This document shows, in pieces, positions 35,701 through 46,630 of a stretch of 64,000 nt of DNA. The position numbers and the translations under genes are program-made. The stretch lies in contig NC_092859.1 in the NCBI RefSeq assembly GCF_032062135.1, positions 36,860,942 to 36,924,941 on the forward strand, in the 5' to 3' direction. A model generated the notes under the pieces. The model worked only from the letters and a program-made list of their open reading frames with translations. It did no database searches and was not told where the DNA came from. This stretch comes from Pyxicephalus adspersus. Taxonomy: Eukaryota > Chordata > Amphibia > Anura > Pyxicephalidae. Within the stretch, counting starts at the first letter, position 1; each line of letters starts with the position of its first letter.

Positions 35701-38700
35701 CAAGAGCTAATTCTTTTAGACCTAAACCTCAAATCTTTTATTAGTTTTTCTTAAAGCAGAACTAAATCTGTGTGACCTCCCTATCCCCATTCCTTTGTAG
35801 GGTGTCACTGTCTTCCTTCTTTTCTTCCTCTTTACAATCCTTGACCATCTTGATTGTCCGTGTTGGGATGATGTAACTCCTGCATGGCAGAACATATGCA
35901 TTAACATATAAAAGCATGCATGAAAGAAGCCGTTATTGTTGGGATTTCCTGACAACCACCGCTGAGCTGCACATAATCCTGTATTTTGCAAGGTGGGACT
36001 TTAGATCCACTTTGAGGTCCTGTGTTGTAGAGCATATGTTCATGTCATATGGGTTTTACATTCCATACAAGTTTAGAGGAATGCAAAACTGACCTAAAGC
36101 AGGTCAGACAAAGGTGAACTTTGATTGTTGTTGGAAGAATCTCAAATTGACTTCATGGACGCAATTTCAGAACTTAAAGCGTACCTAAACTCACAATTTT
36201 CACTTTACATAAGAGGGTGGACAACCTTTTTTATGTAAGGTAAAAATTCTCTGTTTTTTTTTTTTGTTTTGTTTTTTTAAGTGCACCACCCATTTTTTTA
36301 AGGGTGCAGCACCACCCCCTATTCTCGATTGCCTAGGCGATCAAGAATGAATGGGAGCACAAAGCCTCCTGGGATACCTACGTCATGCATCCCGGGAGGA
36401 TCTTGAGTGCTCCTTCTACGCATGCCTGAGCATCTTGGGCATGCGTAGAAGGAGCCTTTTCGTGAAAAGGGAAAAAAATTGCCAATCTCACACAGTGAGA
36501 TCGGCAAGTTTTTTTCCCAACTACGTCATCTGATCTCGCACCTGGGTCGGGTGACGTAGAAAGAAGTGGCGCCCAGAGTTTGTTGTTTTGATGTTTAAAG
36601 CTAAAACAAGCACCATTAAAAAAATCTTTGTTTCCATTAGAGAGATTTCTCTGTTCTGGTTACCACATATGGTGCACATTGCTAATCAGCATCAGAACGT
36701 GCAGTCAGTCTAGGACAACGTGACGACGTGTTTATAAGGGCACTAAATTCAGTCCTACTGGCTGTGTACTTTCAGTAGCACCACCTAAACCCTCACCTTC
36801 CCACCAGGTGACCTACAGCTTGACCACCCCTGCTACCTACTCACAGCAGTGACATGAGAACTCATTCTTGCCTTCCCAGTTGTGATGTGTCAGCTCAACT
36901 CACCCTACCCCTCCACAAAAGCTCAGCTCACTCTGCTTTCCACTTTTCCAGCAGATGAATTCCCCCTGCTTCCCCATCCTAAAATTCATGTTCTTCTTTC
37001 ATATTAAATATTAGGCTTGAATTCTATTATGTCAATACTGGGATTGAAAGCAGGTTAAGAGTTTGTGGCTTCTGCTCCTAGGAAACATTTGTAAAATTTT
37101 TAACTGACTGATGTGTTTATTTCAGCATTGTGTTTCAATTAGAGCACATTCGTGTTTAGTAACTTGGAGAAAATTTTTTAGATTTGAGCAAAATTCCCCT
37201 ATAATAATCTCTTGGACTACTTTGTACTTATCTTTTGTAAACTTTTGATGGTTGCCCCAGCTGTTTTTGAATCACACAATCTCCAAACACCAAACCTACC
37301 CTTTATTTTATTTCCAGTTATAAATTACAGCAAAGACATTATTCCATTAAGTTAGGAGATTCTAAATGTAGGATTTTGTGACATGCTTCTGTAATTCAAT
37401 TTAAAGCATAATCTTTGAATCTTAAAGCCTAATTTTGTAATTAAATTTGAAATCTAATCAAAAGCTCATCTCCATTTTCAACTATTACAACTAGTGTCTG
37501 AATGGAACCATCTGTTTATTTTCCAAGTAATGTATTCTATATGAGGAAAATATCTAACAATATAAGGGGTTCTTATGAAAACATGTAGTGATTCATCTTT
37601 ATAGTGTTTTTTTTTCTTCTTTTTGTAAGCAAGTTTATGACACACGTGGTCTCGCAGTTTTCCTCCAGTTATGTCTTCTACTGGAAGGAGTTCTTCACGG
37701 ATCAGCCACTCCTTTACCCACCCGGGTTTGATGGCAGAGTGGTGTTATACCCCACGGAGCAGAACCTCAGAGATTATCTCAGCTGGAGACAGGCTGACTG
37801 TAAGGAACCATTGTAATCTTAATGCGGTACTGTGACATGTAAAAGTATTGTGGTTTTTTATTATGTGAATTCTCAAAGCTCTTTACAGCAAATCAATAAG
37901 CAAAAAAATTTGCAATGCAAAAATTGAATTTGAACATTAAAAGTAGTTATGCATTCTTTCTGTGTATTGTGGCCTTCTTAGTAGTTGTTTTTTTAATTTA
38001 TTGAGCATTTGGATTGATCTACTGGCGGTCTCAGCTCAGAGGATGTGGACATTCCACACCTTTTACATTATGTCATGCTACTATATCATACTATCATAAA
38101 GGACAGATACTATGATACTACTATCATAAAGGACAGGAACCATGACTGCAGAGAACAATATGGCTTCTCATAAACCTGTGTTGTGAACTGCTTTCTTTGA
38201 TAGACAAATGCAGTTAAAAAAATGAGTGATTATTAAAAGAGCAGAAGACATGGTTAAGAAAGTGCCTGGCCAATAGTGCAATCGGTCACTGATGGGAGCT
38301 TTCTGTGTGTGTTGTTCATCACCCTCTAATGATAAAGAAATAAATGGAATAGATTTTGCAAGATTGTAAAGAGATAAAATAAACTATGGATCTCTCTCTC
38401 TCTCCCTCCCTCCCCCCNNNNNNNNNNNNNNNNNNNNNNNNNNNNNNNNNNNNNNNNNNNNNNNNNNNNNNNNNNNNNNNNNNNNNNNNNNNNNNNNNNN
38501 NNNNNNNNNNNNNNNNNNNNNNNNNNNNNNNNNNNNNNNNNNNNNNNNNNNNNNTCTCTCCTCCCAAATATTAATGCTGTATCTTTGTTCCTGAAAAGAA
38601 ATCTACCCTTTTTGCCCACAGATCCTGCGTAGGTGGCTGTATTGATTGGCACATTTGTGTATGGTAACTTAGTTTGTTGTACTTGCTTATCTACAGGTCA

Positions 38701-40325
38701 CATTAACAATCTTTACAACACTGTGTTCTGGATGCTGGTCCAGAGGGGAGGATTAACTCCAGCAAAGGCTCAAGACCGACTACGGGTAAGTCATATCGCT
38801 CTTTTTCACTTTTACTGCTTCAGTCAACATCATTGGAGATACAAGCAAAATCACCAATTGAGAGGCTGTGGTCGTACTGAGGAGCACTCTTAATGTGCAA
38901 CTTTATAGCACGTCACAAAGTGAGAGGATATAGTAAGGACTGATCTGTGTCAGGCATTGGAAACAGCCAGAAATGGCTCAAGATTTTTTTAAATTATTAT
39001 TGTGTCATCTCTGAAGCAGCAACTTTGTGTAGGAAGGAGATACTCAGTGATGCCTCCTTTGTCCTTCTGTATAGAAAATTAGGGCTCTAGTCGTTGTCAG
39101 GTGGAGTACTGAAAATGTTACATTTATTTATTTCTTAGAATGCACTAAACATAAAATAATGTATCTGGTGCTCAATCAACTTTAAGGCTAGCATAACACA
39201 TAAACTTGTGTTGTGGTAAAAACATACATTAACATGGGTGCAAGGCGATTTGGTTACAGTAGTCGACACTACACGCACACTGCAGTGCACCACAGCACAC
39301 ATTCCATTTGCTATGGTGCACTGAATTACAAAAGTGGCACACATTTTGTTTTGTCTTTTGTGGTACATTGACAGCCCAACCAAAATAACTGAATTTTCGC
39401 AACACAAAATACCTTGTAAAATACCAATTGTGCAATAGAGCATAAAATTGTGTAGGGACATATAAGGACCATGGAACTGCATGTTATTTCCAGTGTTCTG
39501 CTCCATGGATCTTTTGCAGACTTACCTGTTTTTTTTTATTCCTTGCCCTTACAGGGAACACTTGCTGCAGAAAAGAATGAAATTTTATTTTCTGAATTCA
39601 ACATCAACTACAATAACGAGCCTTTAATGTACAAGAAAGGATCCATCATCCTAAAGAAGAAGGTTTGTTGTCATATAAACTATTTAATGTTAAGTTAAAT
39701 GAAACATTAAGCTTACAAACCTTAAGCTCACAACTAAAGAGAAACAAACCTTCCAGAAACTCTGGAGTGCTGGGTGCCGCATCACTTCTTTAAAAATATC
39801 CTCACTGTTTTTATATGTGCTTTAATTTCTGCTTAGTTAGTCCACCTTTCATTCTGTGGGTGCATTGCTTTTCCATAACAATGAATGCAGATTATGGCAC
39901 ACATGCACAAAAACAGCAAAGCACAATCGTGAGATTTTTTGAGAGGCTACAAAGCCTAGGGGTCCCAAACCAAATATCCCAGTGGAGCTATAAGAAGTAA
40001 ATTGTACTTATTTCAGTTATTAAGGCCAGACATCCTCCACTAAGTCTTACAGTCATCATTACATACTTGATGTTTTATCCAATATACTTTATGTGAAATG
40101 TCTGCAAACTTCTACTTTTAATTGTTCTCGTACATTTTTTTTTCTGAACCTGTTTATCATGTATAGGTAAATGAGATCAGCAAGAAGATGATAAAGCTGG
40201 AAGGTGAAGAGGAGAGAGAGGTGGAGGTATCCCGCTCACGGACCCAGTTTCCCATTCTGCATTGTGACATAATTGGTGACATGTTTTGGGATGAGAACCC
40301 AGATATTCTTACTTCTGAGAGTTGA
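32746..40325 (+). CDS. thg1l: THG1L, tRNA-histidine guanylyltransferase, complete
   Basis: Adds the extra G(-1) to the 5' end of tRNA-His by reverse (3'-5') polymerisation, needed for histidyl-tRNA synthetase recognition; the animal enzyme is mitochondrial/cytosolic. Coding exons: 32746-32915, 35469-35645, 37630-37799, 38697-38785, 39555-39662, 40167-40325; phases all agree and give 290 residues (human about 298). Metal-binding residues are present: [12 protein letters not shown] (Asp51) and GQSDEYSF (Asp98, Glu99). Later landmarks are [42 protein letters not shown] and HCDIIGD. The first ATG gives a basic, hydrophobic leader before [13 protein letters not shown]; the internal ATG at 32812 matches the usual cytosolic start, so two starts are possible. 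Intron 3 contains an assembly gap. Confidence 0.97.
33295..33900. repeat. Interspersed repeat in THG1L intron 1
   Basis: Contains GGTATCCCAGGAGGCTTTGT twice (from about 33440 and 33817), each next to GTGCTC(C/T)CATTCATT. The same block occurs inverted in the repeat at 36175-36620. Poly-A (33320-33333) and poly-T (33736-33751) tracts lie inside. It is evidently a mobile or duplicated sequence, but I cannot assign a superfamily. Confidence 0.5.
34023..34548. mobile_element. piggyBac-like MITE, copy 2
   Basis: TTAA at 34019-34022 and 34549-34552. Ends CCTCCTGGGCGGTAAGCC and, inverted, CTTCCTGGGCGGTTCATT. It shares with copy 1 the GAGCCACACTTGGGG inverted block, the TTGGATTCAATAC repeats, a (TA)n core and the GGACAGAAAT end. 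It is located in THG1L intron 1. Confidence 0.85.
34733..35064. mobile_element. piggyBac-like MITE, copy 3 (internally rearranged)
   Basis: TTAA at 34729-34732 and 35065-35068; ends CCTCCCTGGCGGTATAAT and, inverted, CCTCCCTGGCGGTAATTC. The centre has an imperfect palindrome of GATGC/GCATC blocks (34858-34950). The 173-residue minus-strand ORF crossing it is not a gene. Confidence 0.85.
35071..35382. mobile_element. hAT-like MITE
   Basis: Ends AAGCGGTCACCAACCGGTTG and, inverted, TTGTGGTCACCAACCTTTTG. Adjacent 8-mers GGTTAAAC (35063-35070) and CCTTAAAC (35383-35390) match at 6 of 8. The left target overlaps the TTAA of the neighbouring piggyBac-like MITE, so this element inserted after it. Confidence 0.7.
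36175..36620. repeat. Interspersed repeat in THG1L intron 2
   Basis: Begins AAAGCGTACCTAAACTCAC and ends near TGTTTAAAGCTAAAACAAGC. Contains a perfect 17 bp hairpin with arms CTCCTTCTACGCATGCC and GGCATGCGTAGAAGGAG around an 11-base loop (about 36409-36453), and a second hairpin GCCAATCTCAC/GTGAGATCGGC. It shares the GGGAGCACAAAGCCTCCTGG block with 33295-33900. Confidence 0.55.
38390..38565. other. Assembly gap (N run) inside a CT-rich tract
   Basis: 137 N at 38418-38554, flanked by TCTCTCTCTCTCTCC and CCCTCCCTCCCCCC on the left and TCTCTCCTCCC on the right. The missing sequence is probably a pyrimidine microsatellite. It lies in THG1L intron 3 and touches no exon. Translated frames across it are meaningless. 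Confidence 0.97.
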
Positions 40326-40471
40326 TTAAAGTTTCTTCCTTTGGGTTTTCCTTTCTGCTTTTAGCTAATGCAGCATAATGGACACCACTGGGATATAATG
40401 ACCAAAGACCTCAATGACCGAACAGAACCCTTGGTCTCAGTTGTGTAAATTATTTATTGAAAATTTTTTAA

Positions 40472-40477
40472 AATAAA
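40472..40477 (+). terminator. thg1l: THG1L poly(A) signal
   Basis: AATAAA 147 bases after the THG1L stop, followed about 20-30 bases later by a T/G-rich stretch (TTTTTGTAATCC, GTCTGTGGCTGTTG). This would give a short 3' UTR. Confidence 0.7.
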
Positions 40478-41225
40478 AACTTTTTGTAATCCAAGTCTGT
40501 GGCTGTTGCCTAAGTGACTTTGCTGGGGTAAACAAAAGTAAAGGTGACCTGCAAGAAAATAGCACCTATACATATGTTTGCAACTTCCACTCCACAGTGC
40601 AGCCTTCATCAGTGTTCAACCCTTTTGTAGTATTAAACACCCACCACACATTTTTCATGAAACTTTCATTTGCCTTCTTTACAGAAATATTAGTTCTTCA
40701 AGAAGGAGTTGTTTAAATGACTCTAATTTTGCTACATTTGTGGTGAGTATTTTCAACAAAAACAGAGCAGAAACATTACAAAATTTGTGAAACAAGCATA
40801 TCTTGCATACTTTTTTATTAAACTGGGAGACCAAGATAAGTACTTTGCTCCCCATATGGTATGTAAAACTTGTGTAGAGTGTCTGTCTACATCAGTGTAA
40901 AAATGGACAACTGATATGTTTGGTGTAGCTATGGTATGGCCAGAGCCCAAAAATCATAATGATTGTTATTTTCGTGCTGTGAATGTAAAAGGTTTCAATC
41001 GTTACAAGAAATACAAGTGGCAGTACCCTGATTTGGAATCAGCAAGACGCCCTGTGCCGCATCGTGCTGACGTTTCCATACCAGTGTTCAGTACACTCCC
41101 TGATATTCCTGTATCGGACATGGAGTGTAATCCAGGAGTTAGCAGTGGAAGTGAATATGAAGGAAGTGTTTCATCAAACCAGCAGTTCTCCCAAGAAGAG
41201 CTCAATTATTTAATATGTGACCTAA

Positions 41226-41550
41226 AGCTGCGTACACACTTGCAATTTTTGTCGTTGGAAAGGATCTTTCACGATCCTTTCCAACGACAAGGGACTGCAC
41301 GATGCATGAACGGTGCTGTACATACAGCACCGTTCATGCTCTATGGAGAGGGGAGGGGGAGAGCGACGGAGCGGCACCCTGCTGCGCGCTCTCCCCCTTC
41401 CCTTTCATTAGGATCGGTCGTCGTCCATGGATCCGGCAGGTCAGTCGTTCGGACGATGGACGACACCGACTGTACACACGGCAGATTTTCACCCGATATT
41501 TGGCCGATGCCGATTATCGGGCGATAAAAATCTGCCGTGTGTACGTAGCT
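41226..41550. mobile_element. PIF/Harbinger-like MITE, copy 2, inside the pseudogene
   Basis: Ends AGCTGCGTACACACTTGC and, inverted, AGCTACGTACACACGGC; target bases TAA/TCA. Internal perfect hairpins: GTCGTTGGAAAGGATC with GATCCTTTCCAACGAC, and GAACGGTGCTGTA with TACAGCACCGTTC around two bases. Removing it with one target copy would leave the pseudogene frame continuous at this point, so the insertion broke an otherwise open frame. Confidence 0.88.
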
Positions 41551-42259
41551 TCAGTCTGTCAAAACAAGCATCTGAATTTTTAGCATCCAGGCTAAAAGAA
41601 AAGAACTGTCTGGGACCGGAAGTTAAAATACCGGTTTATAGAACAAGAGAGGTGTCGCTTCTACCATATTTCAGTGAAGATGGAGACTTTGTGTACTGTT
41701 GTAACATCCCTGGACTACTAGCCCATATGGGAGTACTAGAACACCAAGCAGAAGACTGGCAGTATTTCATAGACAGTTCCACTGGAAGTTTGAAATCTGT
41801 TTTACTGTATTATGGCAACTGCTATGCATCAATTCCAACTAGTCACTCAACAAAACATAAGAATATGAAAATATCAGAAATGGTTTTACAAAAGCTTTGC
41901 TATCATGAACACCAATGGTCCATATGTGTTGATTTAAAAATGGTGAACTTCCTATATTGAGTACTGAAAAATTAAAAGCAGGAATCTTTGATAGCCCGCA
42001 GATTTGGAAACTGTTAAATGATTCAAATTCCACAATTTACATCAATGATACTGAAGCTGCTGCCTTGCACAGCTATGTCATGTTTGTCACGAATTTCTTG
42101 GGTAACCATAAAGCACAAAATTATAAAGAACTGGTACAAAACTTGCTCTTAAACTTTAAAAATGTGAGTGCTACTATGAGCATAAAAGGTACACTATCTC
42201 CATAGCTTTTTGCAAAAATTTACAGAAGGCCTTGGGGATTTCAGTGAGGAACAAAGGGA

Positions 42260-42503
42260 GAGGTTCCATTAGGATATAAAGGTGATGGAAGAAAGGTATC
42301 GGGGCAGATGGGATAGACACATGATGGCAGACTACTGCTGGAGCCTTTAATGTGATTGTCCTGATCAGCATAAAAAATACAAGGTTCCATCAAGATATAA
42401 AAGGTGATGGAAGAAAGGTATCAAATGGGATAGACATATGATGGCAGACTAATGCTGGAGCCTTCAATGTGATTGTCCTGATCATCAGCATAAAAAAAAT
42501 ACA
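42260..42503 (+). repeat. ~120 bp tandem duplication
   Basis: Two adjacent copies, 42260-42380 and 42381-42503, each running from AGGTTCCAT through GATGGAAGAAAGGTATC and GATGGCAGACTA to GTGATTGTCCTGATC and AGCATAAAAA. They differ at scattered positions and by small indels. They duplicate the C-terminal part of the transposon-derived pseudogene. Confidence 0.85.
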
Positions 42504-42790
42504 AAATACATTAATTTTCATGTTTCATTAGTTTTCTATGAGGTAATTGTTTCAAAAACTAGAGCAAATCTAGTCTTCATCAAGCGTCCTCGTGAGTACC
42601 AGATTCTTTTTTTTCACTCAATATAGAATATACAAAGTATTATAAAGGAATCAAGAACCCAACAACCTCCAGTTTTGGAATTGTTTGCAATGTTGGACAA
42701 GAATTGGCAAACATATTGTAAGCTTCTGGTTTCCCACATCCAGAATGCTTAAACAGTTGTTACAGCAGCAAGTTTTTCCCACACAGCCAT

Positions 42791-42828
42791 AAATTATTAT
42801 TATTATTATTAAACAGGATTTATATAAA
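42791..42828 (-). mobile_element. L2/CR1-type LINE tail, very short
   Basis: AAATTATTATTATTATTATT then AAACAGGATTTATATAAAT. Same tail as the other L2-type copies, cut after about 20 bases of unique sequence. Confidence 0.6.
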
Positions 42829-42829
42829 T

Positions 42830-45386
42830 TCATTTACAACTTGTTTTTGTAAGGACAAATTAGAACAGATGCTTCAGTAAACCATCTTCAACATCAGATA
42901 TTTTGCTGCAGGAGTTAAGACAATTAAGGTTGAGCTACACAAAGGTTTACTTTTGCCTAATTATGTTCTCCATCTTAAAACTAACACACAAATTGTTACT
43001 TTAATACAGTGCTTCCAATAATCCTTAAAACATTTTTACACTTGGTAACTCACCTGAAGACAGGTATGCAGAGATTACCACTACAGCACAAAACTAGGAT
43101 TTTGTTTAAAGGGTGCTCAAGCTGGCAACCTCCATATCGCTTGCATGGCAGGTTTACCTTTAAGGTAAGTAGCAAGTCAACCTTCCTCCAAGCAAGCATT
43201 TGTCTTTTGTTTTAAGTTGCATCTGCTACCCGTTTAAGTATTTTTTTCAAATACATATCTTTTCCAGAGGTCATCAGCCCAGTCACAGGACTGCTCTTCA
43301 GCTCTTCTCTAGTGCTGGGGGGGTCAATGATACAGTGAAAGACATTGGTGCTTATGTGGGTACAGGGTGCTGTGGGAACACCCTACTATCAAAGGACCTC
43401 TTGTCTTCCAGGCTGAATGATGCCTATGGAATCTGGAAAACTGATGACATCTTGTGATGGAAAGTAATCATGGCAGTGGTCCTGAAGTGAAAGAAGACCA
43501 GGATTGCAGCCAGAATTTTTCTTTAAACCCAACATTTATTTAGGGACACAGGAAGTCTAATATAGGTAATAGTTGGGCTATATTTCCGCTTTTAGGATTA
43601 CCCTTCCCACTACCAAATTGCCACAGATTTTTAGAAGTGTCCTTAGAGGATGGGTGTTTTTTTTTTGTTGTTGTTAGCTCCGGTTTTAAAAAGGCTTTAA
43701 CAACTTTAATTGAGATTGGCAGCTGAGAAAGCTGTCCTCTATCTGCAGCTACCTGGATTCTATTAGAATGGACAATCTGGGAGTCAATGAAAGGCTCTGG
43801 GTGCCACATAAAGATACTGTCCTAACCGTCTTACGGATCCTGGTTAAATATTAAGGATATGTTTTTTTTTCTTCCGGATGCTAGCGCTGAATGTCTAATC
43901 CTTAGGTGGAGGTGGTACAAATTTCAGGCAGTTCCTTTTTGGGCCTTTCTTCATCTATTCCCTTGTTGGACATCCCTAAAGCTGAAAGACTTACTATAGA
44001 AAAAAAACACTATAACCATTTATTATTCATTCAAAAAAGTTGCAGAAAGTTTTAGAATAATCCTATTTTTATTTAATATTATACCGAGTTAGGTGTGGTG
44101 ATGTTCATTAGCAGGCAAGACATTGGTGATCAGTGTTTTTATGTCAGAAACCATTTAGCAAACACCAATCCCTATATGTGAATCTCCCATGCAACTAGGT
44201 AACTGGAATTGAAAAGTACAGCATACGTACTTCACATCAGTTTTTTTTTAACCGTACAACACAAAGTAGTCAACAATCAGACTCCTGGCTGCACAAGGTC
44301 TATTGGGTGGTATGTGTCCAACAAAATAACTTTAGTGCTCTAGTGAAATATTATGCTATATCATAACACCATTAGCTTAAGTTTTTCATTTTCTTAACCC
44401 ATGACAGATGTGACATTTAAACACAATCTCTATTTTCCCAATGCGTATAGCATAAAATGTCATTGGCTTAGGCATAGACACCATGCTGTAGAATTACTAC
44501 ACAAATGAATGTGAAAAAACCTTTTATAACCTAATAAAAAAAATTACTTTAAAAACATTTAACAAAATTGGAATATTAAAATATGTACATTTCAAGTAAC
44601 ACAAAGGTAGAAGCACCTGAATATATTTACATTATATAAAAAAACAGTTTTGCATAGTAATTGAAAAAGTAAAACCACTGTCACAATTTCCTTGTTATTA
44701 GTGTCCGCATTGGGTAATGTTAGGATTTTTCCAAAGACGGAAAAAGTCCTATCTTGAAAAAATGGACACCTAAACGGAAGTCCCTATTGAAACTATGTAG
44801 CACTAAAAATCATTAGCCCAGGGACACAAGGGAGCACTTGTTCTCTGCACATTCCTGATCCAGGATCATCACTTAGATTCATACCCATGTCATACCAGGA
44901 AAGGTCCCTCCAAAAGTGGAGGATACCCATACTTGATAAAGTAAGTGCAAGTAGACAAAGTACAGTGACTATATTCACGTAGAATTAGTAAATTCAGACA
45001 AGTTATGTGTTACTGTTTGGTTTTATGGAATTAGGCAGCTTTGCTTAGCGAATTTATCCAAAAGGAATAGAACAAACATCAGAGATCTACAAAAGGAAAT
45101 CATTAGACCTCATCTAAGTTTGACAATACCTTAAAAAGCCTCAGCTTGGGGTTTTTTTGTCTACTATTTCCAATAGCATCAGTTTTAGTATCATTCAGAA
45201 ATCCTTTACAGGTGCATTTGATTTCCTCCTGACCTACTTTAAGCAGTTTTTGCATTTCAATATGCCTGTAGGGGTAATGCAAAATGTGCGTAAAGCAAAC
45301 AAAAGACCATTAGCATAGGCTAATTACCCATCATCAGCTATGTACACAAAAACAAGAGACCAAATTACTTAATGTAAGAATCCGGT
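42830..45386. other. THG1L-NIPAL4 intergenic / NIPAL4 3' flank
   Basis: Tail-to-tail interval. No recognised exon; a possible ORF at 43200-43457 shows no family feature. The part nearest 45386 should be NIPAL4 3' UTR on the minus strand. A minus-strand AATAAA is present near 44019-44025, but I cannot place the transcript end. Confidence 0.4.
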
Positions 45387-46579
45387 CTATGTATATATAA
45401 CAAACACTTTAGGAATACTTCCACTGTGCTCAGTCTCCATGTTGTCTATTAAAGTGATCTTGTCCCCTTTTTTTGTCCTTCCATTAGCAGGCTCAGCGAT
45501 TACGTCCTCATTCTTAGTCTCCTCTTTGTCAGGTGCACAGGTTTTCAATTGTTGCTGGAGGCTCTTTAAGCTGATGTCCAGGTTATTAAAGGCATGGAGC
45601 ATAAAAACTCCCAGAATGATGATAAGAAAACCACACACTGCCCCAACACCATCAAATGGAGACATGGACACCCATTCCTTGAACAAGATTAGTGATGTGA
45701 TGATGACCACCGTAGTGAATAGGACATAGTAGATGGGAAAGACCATGGATGTGTTAAAAGTGTCCAGTGATTTGTTAAGGTAGTTAACCTGGGTAATGAC
45801 TGATACGATGAGGATGGGGATGAGTATCCATGGCAAGGGATGTTGGTAGACTGGCAAACCTGTGAGAAGGCCTTTCACAGCTATTCCCAGACCTTTTACA
45901 GAAGACACTGTGAAGGCACCCAATAGAGAACATACTGCTAAATAGACCAGAATGTTGATGTGGCCAAAACGAGGAGATAGGAAGAAGATGAGGATCAGGC
46001 AAAAGATGAACAAAATGCTGATGTACACAATGAAACCTGTGGATTGAAATATTAAGTAAGTAAAAGCACGAAAAACATTGGATTGAAAATTCAAAATGTG
46101 TTTGGGGTCTTTTCATTATATTTTGTAAATCTAAGAATTGTTATTCAATTAAAAAAAATGGTATGACTGTTCACTGTAGTTGTATGGCATTCCTACCTGC
46201 ATCCTTAAGCTTGGAGGTCATATCCTCTACTGTGGTCACCTCTTGTTCTTCGGGGGAGTGGATCACCAGTACAGTGCTCCCCAACACACTGAGTGCACAC
46301 CCCAACTTTCCCAAGAGGTTCAAGCGCTCTCCCAGCAAATAGGATGACATGACAGCACTAAGAAAAGAACAAAAAGTAAAGTTAACATTTTAAATACAAT
46401 TATGTAAGCGTCATCTGGTCTTAGGAGCAAGTCTTTGCCACACAATAGGTCATTACCTGATCAGCACACTAAGGGCCCCCAGTGGTGTCACAATGGTCGC
46501 TGGTGCAAACGCATAAGCAGCAAAATTGGCAACTTCTCCACCTCCCACTTAGAAGAAAAAAAAAAAAGAATGAAACAAC

Positions 46580-46630
<51 letters not shown>

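Larger units (their letters stand above)
40780..42505 (+). pseudogene. Broken transposon-derived gene of an uncharacterised family
   Basis: Successive frames read KLGDQDKYFAPHMVCKTCVE, FGVAMVWPEPKNH, SARRPVPHRADV, then SLSKQASEFLASRLKE, VYCCNIPGLLAHMGV, FIDSSTGSLKSVLLYYGN, WSICVDLKMVN, TNFLGNHKAQNYKELVQ and MMADYCWS. This is a family found as many lineage-specific 'uncharacterised' proteins in Hydra, insects and fish, presumed transposon-encoded. Damage: a frame break near 40915, a Harbinger-like MITE at 41226-41550, a stop near 41958 with loss of a central segment, and a tandem duplication at 42260-42503. It lies 0.5 kb past THG1L and is not functional. Confidence 0.75.

Noticed and set aside
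39135..39506. 123-residue minus-strand ORF in THG1L intron 4
   Set aside because: Cysteine and histidine content comes from repeated CACA/TGTG words; no family match and no splice partner.
40916..41527. 203-residue ORF as a host gene
   Set aside because: Its second half is translated Harbinger-like MITE; the first half belongs to a frame-broken transposon gene.
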